This document shows, one piece after another, positions 9,063 to 19,424 of a DNA stretch of 64,000 nt. Both the position numbers and the translations under genes were made by a program. Numbering within the stretch: position 1 is the stretch's first letter; each line of letters opens with the position of its first letter. Under the pieces are notes generated by a model. The model was given only the letters and a program-made list of their open reading frames with translations. It ran no database searches and was not told where the DNA came from. This stretch comes from CAVYXK01 sp963772445 (GTDB lineage Bacteria; Pseudomonadota; Alphaproteobacteria; Acetobacterales; Acetobacteraceae): the NCBI GenBank assembly GCA_963772445.1, contig CAVYXK010000001.1, positions 248,001-312,000 on the forward strand, in the 5' to 3' direction.

Positions 9063-9401
9063 TCAGATTGCTTCCTTCAACTCCTTGGCGGGACGGAAGG
9101 CGATCTTCTTGCTGGCCTTGATCTTGATGGCTTCGCCGGTTGCGGGGTTGCGGCCCATGCGTGCGGCGCGATGGCGCACCTGCAGGACGCCCAGGCCAGC
9201 AAGACGGAGGCGTTCGCCCTTCTTCAGGTGGCGGGCCGTGAGGGTGACCAGATCGGCAAGCATGGCTTCACTCTGCTTCTTGGAAAGCTCGTGCCGCTCC
9301 GCGAGCTCGGCGGCCATCTGCTTCAGCGTGACGGTCACCGGCTTCCCCGCCTTGGCGGACTTGGCACCAGCGGCCGATTTCTTCTGTGCAGCCTTCAGCA
9401 T
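9063..9401 (-). CDS. HU-family DNA-binding protein with basic N-terminal extension
   Basis: A 112-aa protein. Residues 1-20 are Lys/Ala-rich, then comes a complete HU/IHF fold with a variant of the family signature (GRNPATGEAIKI) and the beta-arm that inserts into the minor groove. HU proteins are about 90 aa; the extra basic segment is a common alphaproteobacterial variation. ATG at 9401 is preceded by GGGAGA. It acts as a nucleoid-associated dimer that bends DNA. The gene is alone on its strand. Confidence 0.85.
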   Translation of the reverse strand: MLKAAQKKSAAGAKSAKAGKPVTVTLKQMAAELAERHELSKKQSEAMLADLVTLTARHLKKGERLRLAGLGVLQVRHRAARMGRNPATGEAIKIKASKKIAFRPAKELKEAI

Positions 9402-9892
9402 GCATCTCTCCCGTTCAATGACGCAGCAGCGACCTAACAACCATCGGTGGCGTCTGCCTGATTCGCTGTACCGTAGTATGGCACGAGCGCAAGGTCGTCC
9501 TCTAGCGCGACCAGCGGGCGAGCGATCTCCTGGTGGAAGGTGGCGGTACCATAGAGAGTGATGGCGCTGCATGTGCGGCCTCTACGGATGGGGAGCCCAT
9601 GCTACCCGACTGCGAATGATTTGCAATACCTGCACTGCCTCGGTGCATGAGCGCCAGACCTTTCGCCAGCCGTCGTCAACCGGTCGTCATACTCGGCTGC
9701 GAGCGCCCTGCGCGTGGCTCCGCGCCGGCCGAGACCAGCGCGAGCGGCCGGGTGATTGCCCTGCGTTCCGTATCTGCAACCAGAAGTAACCTGCGAGGGG
9801 ATATAGACACGGATAGGCAAAATTTTCTTATTGACAATATATCGACTTTGCATTAGTGAACGACAGGAGATACAACTTTACCTCGAGTATCT
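9402..9892. other. Intergenic stretch with no supported gene
   Basis: Frames here are short and lack protein-like composition. A TTGACA hexamer at 9831-9836 could be a -35 element for the small gene at 9893, but no convincing -10 is present at the right distance. Confidence 0.5.
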
Positions 9893-10105
9893 ATGCCGAT
9901 ATACATTTCCGTTCTGCTGTGCGCGCTCGGCACGAACCAGTGTCATGTGTGGCTGCCCCGCGAAGACCCCGTAATCGGTTTGGCCGCGTGTCAAATCGAA
10001 GGAGAGGAATTGGCCGCCACGTTTATCAGTGAGCACCCGCGTTGGTACGTGAAGGCGATCCGTTGTTCGATTGGCAACAAACCGCGTTCGGAGGATCAGG
10101 CGTGA
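9893..10105 (+). CDS. Small conserved-looking protein with Cys-rich pattern
   Basis: Seventy residues starting MPIYISVLLCALGT with four Cys spread through it and a segment HPRWYVKAIRC near the end. The pattern (hydrophobic start, CQ...G...A, H-P-x-W, final Cys) recalls small orphan proteins seen in alphaproteobacteria, but no function is known. ATG is the only nearby start; AGGAGA lies about 22 bases upstream, too far for a strong ribosome site. Might be spurious. Confidence 0.4.
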   Translation: MPIYISVLLCALGTNQCHVWLPREDPVIGLAACQIEGEELAATFISEHPRWYVKAIRCSIGNKPRSEDQA

Positions 10106-10161
10106 ATATCCGAATTTGTTAACGATGCGGCGCCGGAGCTTTCGCGTGAGGGCCCGGGGGT

Positions 10162-10293
10162 CACGTCGCCAAGCAGCGGCACGGTCCGACCGGCAAGACG
10201 GACCTGTTCTTCGAGGACGAAGTTCACCGGTTCAGCGAGATCGATCTCGTGCATAGGCCGGTGCCTGAGCATTCCCTGCTAAGTACGACGTAA
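10162..10293 (+). pseudogene. Relic of a DnaB-type replicative helicase, C-terminal end
   Basis: Read from 10162 the frame gives HVAKQRHGPTGKTDLFFEDE then VHRFSEIDL and ends at TAA 10291. AKQRHGPTG followed by hydrophobic-Phe strands and (T/H)RF is the C-terminal signature of DnaB helicases, where it closes the RecA-like core. A TGA lies 21 bases upstream in the same frame and no other helicase motif is recognisable, so only the last 43 or so codons survive. It suggests a lost phage or plasmid replication gene. Confidence 0.55.
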
Positions 10294-10295
10294 AA

Positions 10296-11292
10296 TCACA
10301 CGTCGGTAACCACCCGCTTTCGAGCAGCTCTGCTGCTCCTCACTTGCGCGGGCAACGCTCGTGGCACACGCTTCCGTGCCGTCGCTTCGCGGGTGCTGTT
10401 CCGCTTGATCAGTGCCCCGTTTCCAGCTTGGTCTTGCGTGGGCAAACCAATACCCTTTTGCACCACTGCTTTGTGCGTGGTGCGGGATGCCTTGGCGTGA
10501 ACCGGCTTCTTGGCTCGGATGAGCTTTTGCTGTGCAGGTGGCGCGCCGTCAGCCATCGCGGCCGCCCTCTCACCTGCATCCATGTCCAGCCCGAACAGGA
10601 CGGACAGATCCTCGGCATCCAGCATCCTCTCCGGGGAGGGCACCTGCTTTGTCATGGGCAAGGCGGCGTCGACGCGCGCCAGCAGCTCCGTCTCGTCCAC
10701 CGCGCGCAGCCGGAACAGCAGTTCCGGCTGCTCGTCCAGCCGAGCACCGACGCCGTACAGCACCGCCGCCACGTGCTTGCACATCGACGCATGGTCCAGG
10801 CAACTGCAGGAGAAACGAATCTCCGCCGGCTTCGGGAACAGCCCACTGCCCTGCCGGCAGATCCGCTCCATCACGCCCTTGGAGAAGCGTCCCTGCAACA
10901 GCTCCACCAACGAGTCGATGCCGCCGGCGCAGTCCTTGCAGACGGATGCCCACTGCTGCTTCCCGACGCCGCCGATGGTGATCTTCACTGTGTAGATCGA
11001 CGAGCCGCTGACCATCGCGGTCACCTCGCGCGGGCGCGATCTGCAGGTCCACCACCGAGCCGTTCCGCACATAGGTGCGCCCGCGCGGCAGCCGGTTCTC
11101 ATAGTCGCGGTAGCTCTCCAGGTTCTCGCACCACGCCTTGCCCCAGAACGTGGTAGCGATTGTGCGTCCCTGAATGACGACCGGCGCGACCGGGTGCCCC
11201 TTCTTGCGGAGCTTCTCCATCTTGCGTGCGGCCTTGCGCCGGCGCTCGGCAACCGGAACGTAAGGCGCCCAGCCATCGTAATAGCGTGACAT
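10296..11292 (-). pseudogene. SWIM zinc-finger protein, frameshifted
   Basis: The N-terminal ~90 residues (MSRYYDGWAPYVPVAERRRK, TFWGKAWCENLESYRDYENR) are in one frame. The rest, including IYTVKITIG, CKDCAGGIDSLVELLQG and the SWIM finger C-S-C-x6-C-K-H, is in the next. The switch falls at about 11028-11036, and the whole span is 997 bases (3n+1), matching one inserted base. SWIM domains bind DNA or protein and in bacteria often accompany SNF2 helicases, as here, where the helicase gene lies 5 bases upstream. The C-terminal ~70 residues are Lys/Arg/Ala-rich. If the frameshift is real only a short N-terminal product is made. Confidence 0.8.
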
Positions 11293-11297
11293 GGCCG

Positions 11298-14016
11298 TCA
11301 GTCCCTCATTGCGGCATTCAGATCCAGCGCGACCAGTTGCAGCAACTCTTCATCCTTCATCTCGGTCAGGTTGATCTCGCCACCCGCCGCCAGCAGCTCA
11401 TCAGACAATCCTCGCTTCGATTCGATCAAGCGGTCGATTTTCTCCTCCACGGTGCCGCGGCAAATAAATTTGTGCACCAGCACGTTCTTCTTTTGTCCGA
11501 TTCGGAAGGCACGGTCGGTGGCCTGGTTCTCCACCGCCGGGTTCCACCAGCGGTCGAAATGCACGACATGCGATGCCGCCGTCAGCGTCAGCCCCGCGCC
11601 GCCCGCCTTCAGCGACAGCACGAAGAACGGCACTGTCTCGTCCTCCTGGAAACGTTGCACGAGCGTCCGGCGCTCGCGGACAGCCGTCTCACCGTGCAGC
11701 ACCAGCCCGGGCCGCCCAAACACGCCGCAAAGGAACCCCGCCAGCGGCTCGGTCATTTCGCGGAACTGGGTGAACACCAGCATCTTCTCCTGGCGTGCCG
11801 CAACCACTTCGCCGATCTCGCGCAGCCGCGCCCAGTTTGCCGCTGTCCTCCTCGGCCCAGACATTGTCGTTCAGCCACTGCGACGGGTGGTTGCAGATCT
11901 GCTTGAACCGCATCAGCATCGCCAGCACAACACCCCTGCGCTCAATCCCCTCTGTTTCTTCCAGCGCCTTTTGCAGATCCTGCACCGCCTGCTCGTATAG
12001 TGCAGCTTGTCGGCGGCTGAGGCCGCAATAGGCCTTCACCTCGGTCTTGTCCGGCAGGTCGGCGATGATCGTTTTGTCGGTCTTCATCCGCCGCAGGATG
12101 TAGGGCCGCACCAGTTCGCGCAGCGGGCCGTACGGATTGTCGGTGCGGTCGGCCAATCCTTTGGCGTAGAGGGAGAATTGCTTCGCCGAACCCAGCAGGC
12201 CGGGGTTGATGAAATCGAAGATCGACCACAGGTCGCCTAGGTGGTTCTCCACCGGCGTGCCGGTCAGGGCGATGCGTGCCTGCGCCTTCAGTGCCTTGGC
12301 GGCCCGTGTCTGCTTGGCACCAGGATTCTTGATCGCCTGCGCCTCGTCCAGGATGGCAAAACGCCACTCCGCCTCCGCCAACCCCGGGATGCGCAGCAGC
12401 GAGCCGTAGCTGGTGATCGCCAGATCCAGCTCAGCCGTCTGCGTCGGCCTGAACTCCTTCACCTGCGCCGCTGTCATCGCTGATGGATGGACGATCAGCG
12501 TGCGCAATTCCGGGGCGAATTTCTCGATCTCCGCTGACCAGTTCGCCAACAGGGATGCCGGCGCCACGAGCAGGCTCGGCCGTGTGGCGACGCCCTTGCT
12601 ACGTCGCCGTTCGAGCAACAGCAGGGCCAGCACCTGGATGGTCTTCCCCAGGCCCATGTCGTCGGCCAGGCACGCCCCAAGGCCCAGGCCGGAGAGCAGA
12701 TGCAGCCACTGCACGCCGGCCTGCTGATACGGCCGCAAGGTCCCGCGTAGCGCTGGCCCTGGATCGACGCCGGCGCCATCCGGCGTCCGCAACGCCCGCA
12801 GCGTCTCGGCCAACCAGGGCCCCGCTGTCACCCGTGACCATTCGAGATCGGCGGCCTCCGCGGCGCCGTTGGCGGCCGACGCACCGGCGAGCATCCGCAT
12901 CGCCGCGGTGAAGCTCAGGCCATTGCGCGCCGCCAACTGCTCCGCCTCGCGGAACTGCTGCACAGCGCGCTGCAACCGCTCGCGGTCCACCTCCACCCAT
13001 TGGCCGCGCAGCAGCACCAGGGAGTCAGTGCCGGACAGCAACAACTTGACCTCCTGTTCCGACAACACTTCCCCGTCAAGCGTGACGGACATGCGGAAAT
13101 CCAACATCCCCTCGAGGCCCAGCGCGGACGGTTTGCGTGCGCCCACCGTGCCGGTGACCTGCGGGCGCGCCGGTCGACTGGCCCGCCACGTTGCCGGCAT
13201 GCGCACGACGACGCCGGCGCCTTCCAGTTGCGGCACGCTGGTCAGAAAGCGCGACGCATCCTGCGGCGTCCAGCGCAACGGATGAAAAATCTCGCCGGCG
13301 TCGGCCATTGCCTTCAGCCACGCGCACTGCTCTGCCGCGCGCTGCACCGGCAGCAGCAGCGATAGCAGCCGCTGTCGGTTCGCCGCACCAGCGTATTCGC
13401 GCAACGCCTGCCCCAGCGGCACGTGCTGCGCCTTGGCCTGCGCGGAAAGTCGCGTCGTGTAGGTGGCCATGAAGGCGAACGGCGCCTCGGCGTCGCGCCG
13501 ATTTTCCGCCAGATTGAAATGTACCCGGCCGACCAGGTTCCAGGCCGGGTTGAGGCGCTTCAGGAAGCTCTGCAGGTCGGCCTGCGCCGCGGCGAGGGCA
13601 GCCTGGCAGGCGGCAGCGGTCTCGTTCCACAACGCCCGCAGCACGTCCGGCGTGAGGTACTCGGCACCCGGCATCATCGGCGCTGTCAGCACCAGCGAGG
13701 CACATTCGGCAGCGTCCGGCGCCGGCACTTCCGGCAACGCGGCGCCGGATTTACCCGCCGGCGCATGCAGGCACAACGCCGCCACGTAGCGCGCCGCGAA
13801 CGCGCGCCACCAGACAAAGGCTGGCGGCAGAAGTTGGCCGACTTCGCCGGCGCCAAGTTGCAGCAGGCCATGGCCACTGCCGCGAGCAAAAGCGTCGGCA
13901 AGGCGCGTGGCGGTGCGGGCGTCGAAGTCTGGCGCGTCGTCGTCGGCCTGGGCCACCAAACGGCCGTGCGGCGTCAGGCGCAGGCCGAGGCGGGACATGG
14001 TCAATTCAGGCGCCAT
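11298..14016 (-). pseudogene. SNF2-family DEAD/DEAH-box ATPase, frameshifted
   Basis: About 905 codons over 2719 bases (3n+1). The N-terminal ~400 residues form the accessory region typical of bacterial SNF2/SWIM partners. Next come the ATPase motifs: ADDMGLGKT (I), LDEAQAIKN (II) and TGTPVENHLGDLWSIFD (III). After a frame switch near 11831 come KMLVFTQFREM, LSLKAGGAGLTL (V) and QATDRAFRIGQ (VI). One extra G in a GGG run would explain the switch. The intact enzyme would be a dsDNA translocase. The start at 14016 or 13998 cannot be decided; neither has a good ribosome site. Confidence 0.85.
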
Positions 14017-14161
14017 GCATCACGTGTTGGCTGAGAAGCCCCAGCATAGCGGCGCCGTTCAACATATTCGAATCGATGCCGCAGCTCCCATTGTGGCGCA
14101 CGGGCGCAGCAAGCTTCGCTAAGCGCCACGCTGGGACGGTTGTATAACCCCCAACTGCTGC

Positions 14162-14680
14162 CTATGCCGGTGCTGCTGCTTGCGCCGCCTTTGTGTTCTG
14201 TGTCGCCCTCTCCTCGTCCCATGGTCCCGGGAAACGGCCAAGCCCGACGACCTCGGGCTGGAACACCCGCTCCTGCCGGGGCCACTGCTCTCGCGGCAAC
14301 TCGTAAGACACTTCCAGCCCGTTGCCGTCCGGGTCGCGGAAATAGATGCCGATCGACAAGCCGTGGTCCATGACGTTATCGATCCTCACGCCTATTTTCT
14401 TCAGGTGCGAGTACATTGCTTTCAAATCGTCCAGGCTCTCCATCATCCACGCCAGATGGTTCAGCCCAACCTGTCCCTTTTGTTGCAGTGGCGCGTCCTC
14501 GCCAACCTGCATCAGCGCCACCTCGTGCGACTTCTCCGTGTCGGCTGACATAAATGCAGCCCAGCCAGGGCGGAAATCGTAGACATGCAGCCCGAGAACT
14601 TCCTCGTACCATAGTTTCGAGCGTTCGGCATCGCGCACATAGAGATTGACGTGCCCCAGGTGTTTCGGCCGTGTGCTCAT
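14162..14680 (-). CDS. VOC-family protein (catechol 2,3-dioxygenase-like)
   Basis: A 172-aa vicinal-oxygen-chelate fold with two beta-alpha-beta-beta-beta modules. Candidate metal ligands are visible in order: His in LGHVNLYVRD, His in GLNHLAWMM and Glu in GNGLEVSYEL; FRDPDGNGLE is the usual second-module signature. The C-terminal 30 residues are Ala/Gln-rich and probably disordered. GAGGGAG lies before the ATG. Substrate is not predictable; extradiol cleavage, glyoxalase or resistance functions share this fold. Confidence 0.8.
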   Translation of the reverse strand: MSTRPKHLGHVNLYVRDAERSKLWYEEVLGLHVYDFRPGWAAFMSADTEKSHEVALMQVGEDAPLQQKGQVGLNHLAWMMESLDDLKAMYSHLKKIGVRIDNVMDHGLSIGIYFRDPDGNGLEVSYELPREQWPRQERVFQPEVVGLGRFPGPWDEERATQNTKAAQAAAPA

Positions 14681-15104
14681 CGTATCACTCCCTCTTACCT
14701 CCCACTGCGGAGAGTCCAGCGCGTTCCATCACCGCCTGCTTGCGCAGTGCTCCTGGTGCTGGCCGCGATCGACTGGTCGCCGGCCACTCCCCATCGAGCC
14801 ACCGGTTTCCTCCGAGTTCGCCGCGGACAACATGGCGCGCGGTGCAGCGTTGTGACCGCATCCTCTATCCTCTCCCACACTGCGCCGGATGGCCGGCCTA
14901 TGCATAGCCCCGATGGCCGCTATCGTGATCGGTCATGCACGTGGCTCCGCCGAGGACCTCGGCACGCGAAGATTTTCCACCAAGGAGCCAAGGAACGAAC
15001 CGCCCGTAAGCATCTGATCTATAGCGGTTTTTCGACGATTTCGGGTGGTGTCGATTTGAAGTTGGCGGTGGTTTCCCGGACGCTTTTCCGGGGAGGGCCC
15101 GCCG
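14681..15104. other. Non-coding stretch before an IS remnant
   Basis: No frame with convincing composition. The last ~90 bases probably belong to the left end of the IS4-type element whose transposase starts at 15105, but no inverted repeat partner is visible. Confidence 0.4.
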
Positions 15105-15347
15105 ATGAACGCCGGAAAGACGCTATTCTCACAGCTGATGGATTGCCTGCCTTGGAGCACATTCACGCGGATCGTCGCGCGTTATGGCGGCGACCACTCA
15201 GTGCAGACTTTTCCTTGCACCGAGCAATATCGGGCGATGGCGTTCGCCCAGCTGACGTATCGGGAAAGCTTGCGCGACATTGAGGCGTGTCTGCTGGCGC
15301 AGCCGGCGAAGCTCTGGCATATGGGCTTTCGCGGACCGGTCCGGCGG
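15105..15347 (+). pseudogene. IS4-type transposase stub (DUF4372 N-terminal domain)
   Basis: Encodes the N-terminal DUF4372 domain of IS4-like transposases (MNAGKTLFSQLMDCLPWSTF, YGGDHSVQTF, YRAMAFAQLTYRESLRDIEA, MGFRGPVRR), then stops. Homology ends at 15347 and the catalytic DDE part is absent, so it is a dead end fragment. It lies immediately upstream of the CHAT gene and marks the edge of an accessory segment. Confidence 0.8.
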
Positions 15348-15573
15348 TAATGTGGGATCGGCGCAACGCTTACCGTCGAACAAACTTGGAGGCAAGGGGA
15401 ATGCCTTCTTCATCGATTCCTTCGGCGCCGGGTGAAGTTCCGGGCGATCTACGCTCGCGCAAAGCTCGTTGGAATGCGCAAGCATTAGAGATTCCATTTC
15501 CAATGTCCAAGGGTTAGGTTTGCTGCGCGCCTGGAAACCCGTTTCCGCAAAGTCTCTTTTCGGAGACACCCAC

Positions 15574-18500
15574 ATGCCCAATCGCCTGGTGATCGAGGAG
15601 CTATCCGGCGATCGGGTTCGGGTCGGGTTGCGTCGATCCGGGCAGGAATTTGACGAGGGTTTTGCGGAGCCAATCGGGTTCGCCTCCCCGTTCAGTGCGG
15701 CGGAACGTGAAGATCTGCGCTGGTACCTCGAAGATTATCTGACCGCCCCGTTCGCAGTCTATGAGCAACGCGGCCAAGCGATTCAGGCGAAGCTGGCCGA
15801 ATGGGGCCGCGCCCTGTTCGACGCTGTATTCGGCGCCGGCAAGCCCGGTCGCGATGCCTATCTGCAATCGCGCGAGGGCCCCTGCGAGCTGGTGCTCCGC
15901 TCGTCCTCGCCCGGATTCCTCAGCCTGCCGTGGGAGCTATTGCAGGACCCGCAGCGGCCGACACCGCTGGCGCTGGAGCTGAGCGCGATCGACCGGACAT
16001 TGGTGGCGGCGGGAGCGGCGGCGACAGTGCCACCGGGGCCGGAGCTGCGGGTCCTGATGGTGATCGCCCGTCCGGATGGATTGCAGGACGTGGGCTACCA
16101 GATGATCGCCCGTCCGCTGGTGGACCGGCTGGCGGCGGTGCGCGGCAAAGTGCAGCTCGAGGTGCTGCGGCCGCCGACGCTGGAGGCATTGACGGATCGG
16201 CTGGAGGCGGCCTCGGCCGAGGACCGGCCGTATCACATCCTGCATTTTGACGGGCACGGCACGTTCGGCACGCAAGCGACAGCCAGCGGCAATCGAGACC
16301 AGTTCGATAGCGGCGCTGTGGCGCGCGGCTATCTGGCGTTCGAGGCGGACGGTGGGGGCGACGACCTCGTGCCGGCGGACGAATTCGCGCTGGCCGTAAG
16401 CCAGGCGCGAGTGCCGCTCGTGGTTCTGAACGCGTGCCGTTCGGGGATGGTGGGCGAGGCTGCGGTCGAAGCGGCCGTGGCGACGCGTCTGTTGGCGGGT
16501 GGCGCGGCGTCGGTCGTGGCGATGGGCTACTCGGTGTACGCCGTGGCAGCGGCCGAATTCATGGCCTCGTTCTACGAGGCGCTGTTTGCCGGCAAGCCAG
16601 TCTCCGAGGCGGTGACCGAAGGCCGGCGGCGGCTGCATCGACGCCGGGAGCGCCCGAGCCCACGCGGGTTGCTGCCGCTGGAAGACTGGATCGTGCCGGT
16701 GCATTACCTCCGCCGCACGATCAGCTTTGCCGATCTCAAGGCGAGCCGGGCGCCCGGCACACTGTCGCTGGACGCGCTGCTGGACAAACTGCGCCCGAGC
16801 GGGCCAGCGCCCGCGGAGAGCGCGCCGGAGCGGGAGTCCGACCCGCTGGCGCCGATCGGCCGGTTCGTCGGGCGGGATGCGGCGTTCTACACGCTGGAAC
16901 TGGCGCTGAAATGGCAGCGCGTGGTGGTCGTGCACGGCCCGGCCGGGACCGGCAAGACGGAACTGGCCAAGGCGTTTGGCCGCTGGTGGCGCGACACCGG
17001 CGGGGTCGAGCAGTCGGAATTGGTGTTCTTCCACTCCTTTGAGCCAGGGCTTGCCTCGTTCGGCCTCGATGGCGCGATAACGGCGATCGGCTTGCAACTG
17101 TTCGGGCCTGAGTTCATCGGCCGCACGCAGGATGCGGCGCAGCGCAGCGCGCTGATACTGAAGGTGCTGCGCGAGCATCGTCTGCTGCTGATCTGGGACA
17201 ATTTCGAAAGCGTGTGCACGCTGCCGGATCCGACCGGAGCAACGCCGCCGTCGGACGCGACGGAGCAGCGGCGGATGCGCCTGTTCCTGGAGGCCGTGGC
17301 GCGGGAGGGCAAGAGCGGGGTGATCATCACCACCCGGACGCCGGAGGACTGGCTTGGCGACGTGCGGCGGCTGGAGCTGGGCGGGCTGCTGCCGGGCGAG
17401 GCAGCGGAGATGGCCGAGGACGTGCTGCGCCCTTACCCCGCGGCGCGGACGAAGCGGCAGGAGCGGGCCTTCGGCGAGTTGATGGAATGGCTCGGGGGTC
17501 ATCCGCTGAGCCTGCGGCTGCTGCTGCCGCAACTGGAGCGTGTGTCTGCGGCGAGCCTGCTGGGTGCGCTGAAGGGGAACACGGCGACACTCCCGGCGGG
17601 TTTCGTCGGCGAGGGCCGGCTGGCATCGCTGGGAGCGAGTCTGAAATATTCGTTCGACCATCTCGCGGCCGAGCAGCGCGATCCGCTGCCGGCGCTGGCG
17701 CTGTTCGAAGGGGTGGCGGACGAGGATGTGCTGGGTTTGCTTTCGCGCGCGGAAGGGGTCCCAGCGCGGTTTGCCGGGGTGACAAAGGAAGCGTGGTCGG
17801 CACTGCTGGGACGACTCGCCGGGATTGGTGTGCTGACGGAGCTGGGCGGCGGGATGTATGGGCTGCACCCGGCGCTGCCGGCCTATCTGGCGGCCGATGC
17901 GCCGCCTCGCCGGCGAGCGCTTCGCCGCAGAGCAAGCGGCGGCAGAGCAGGCCCTGCTGGCGGCATATGCTGCTTTCGGCGCGTGGCTGCAGCAGCAGAT
18001 CGAAGGCGGCGCGGCGGAGATGGCCCTCGCGCTGATCGACCGGCAGCGCCGCACAATGGGCCGGCTGCTCGGCCTCGCCCTGACGCAGCAGCGTTACGAC
18101 CTCGCACAAGCACTCATGCAGCCGCTCAACGAATGCTGGGATGGGCGCGGCTTGCGGCAGGAGGCGCGCGGTTGGGTCGATCGCTGCCGCGCGGCGCTGG
18201 AGGATCGGCAGGGCACGCCGCCTGATCTGGACAGCGAGGCCGGAGCGCTGTGGTTGTTTGCCGTCACCAGTGAAGCACGCCGGACCCTTCTAGCCGGAGA
18301 GCTCGACACCGCCTACGCGACCTATGACGCGATCCGCCAGCAGTTGGAGGCATCACCGGGAGCAGCCCAGCAACAATCGCGGCTGGCAGTGACCTACCAT
18401 CAGCTCGGCATGGTGGCGCAGGATCGGGGCGATCTGGCGGCTGCGGAACGGTGGTATCGCAAGTCGCTGGAGATCGAGGAGGCGCTGGGCGACCGGCCCG

Positions 18501-19381
18501 CCCTGGCACGCAGCTACCACCAGCTCGGCATCCTGGCGCAACTTCGGGGCGATCTGGCGGCGGCGGAGGGGTGGTATCGCAAGGCGTTGGACATTAGGGA
18601 GGCGCTAGGGAACCGGCCCCTTCTAGCCACCGACTACCACCAGCTCGGCACGGTGGCGCAGGATCGGGGCGATCTGGTGGCTGCGGAGCGGTGGTATCGC
18701 AAGTCGCTGGAGATCAAGGAGGCGCTGGGCGACCGGCCCCGCCTGGCCACCAGCTATCACGGGCTCGGCATGGTGGCGCAGGATCGGGGCGATCTGGCGG
18801 CGGCCGAGGGGTGGTATCGCAAGTCGCTGGAGATCAGAGAGGCGCTGGGCGACCGGCCCGGCTTGGCCGGCAGCTACCACCAGCTCGGCATGGTGGCGCA
18901 GGATCGGGGCGATCTGGCGGCGGCGGAGGGGTGGTATCGCAAGTCGCTGGAAATCACGGAGGCGCTGGGCGACCGGCCCGGCTTGGCCAGGAGCTACCAC
19001 CAGCTCGGCATGGTGGCGCAGGATCGGGGCGATCTGGGCGCGGCGGAGGCGTGGTATCGCAAGTCGCTGGAGATCGAAGAGGCGCTGGGCAACCTGCCCG
19101 GCTTGGCGATGACTTATGGGCAACTTGGGCTGCTGGCCGAAGCGTGTCAGGACCCCGGCGCAGCACTGGACTGGACGGTGCGTTGTGCCGCCCTGTTTCC
19201 TGAGTTCCCGCACCCGGCGACCGGGCCGGCACCACATCATCTCGCCCGACTGACCGCCTTGCTCGGCATGCCGGCGCTGGAGGCAAGTTGGCTACGATGC
19301 ACTAATGCACCGTTCCCAGGGCAGATCCGTACTGCAGTCAGCAAAATGATAGCCGAACAAGGAGACGCAGCATCGTCGTGA
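15574..19381 (+). pseudogene. CHAT protease - STAND-type NTPase - TPR protein, one apparent frameshift
   Basis: About 1268 codons over 3808 bases (3n+1). Residues 1-380: CHAT caspase-like peptidase with the catalytic pair His (H228 in HFDGHG) and Cys (C288 in NACRSG). Residues 430-770: NB-ARC/STAND-like ATPase with P-loop GPAGTGKT (455-462), Walker B LLLIWDNFE (D542) and a sensor-like IITTR. The frame switches near 17905, where one extra C would explain it. Downstream follow a helical region and six 40-aa TPR units plus a seventh degenerate one. CHAT-STAND-TPR proteins are proposed ligand-triggered proteases in defence or programmed cell death. ATG at 15574 follows GGAG. A 117-aa partner lies 43 bases downstream. 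Intact function depends on the frameshift being an error. Confidence 0.85.
18392..19111 (+). repeat. Six tandem 120-bp units encoding TPRs
   Basis: Units begin at 18392, 18512, 18632, 18752, 18872 and 18992, each exactly 120 bp (40 codons). Each encodes a unit of the form YHQLGMVAQDRGDLAAAE then WYRKSLEI and EALGDRPGLA. Several are nearly identical at DNA level. A seventh, diverged unit follows from 19112. The identity suggests recent amplification or gene conversion within the sensor domain. Confidence 0.95.
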
Positions 19382-19424
19382 CCACGCCCTGGTTGACCCA
19401 CTGCCAACGAACATCGGAGCAAAA

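Noticed and set aside
9571..9789. Plus-strand frame beginning CGLYGWGAH.
   Set aside because: Short, no ribosome site, and no continuing pattern beyond the first residues.
13076..13705. Alternative minus-strand frame in the SNF2 gene.
   Set aside because: It is the +1 shadow of the helicase frame and has no family motifs.
15937..18054. Long open frame of 705 codons on the minus strand opposite the CHAT gene.
   Set aside because: It is a shadow of the GC-rich coding strand, with Arg/His/Gln-rich composition and no domain; the plus strand carries clear motifs.
18392..19111. Regular 120-bp repeats considered as a CRISPR array.
   Set aside because: There are no spacers, units are in frame, and they encode TPR helices.
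18623..19240. Antisense open frame across the TPR array.
   Set aside because: It repeats every 40 codons only because it mirrors the TPR repeats; composition is not protein-like.
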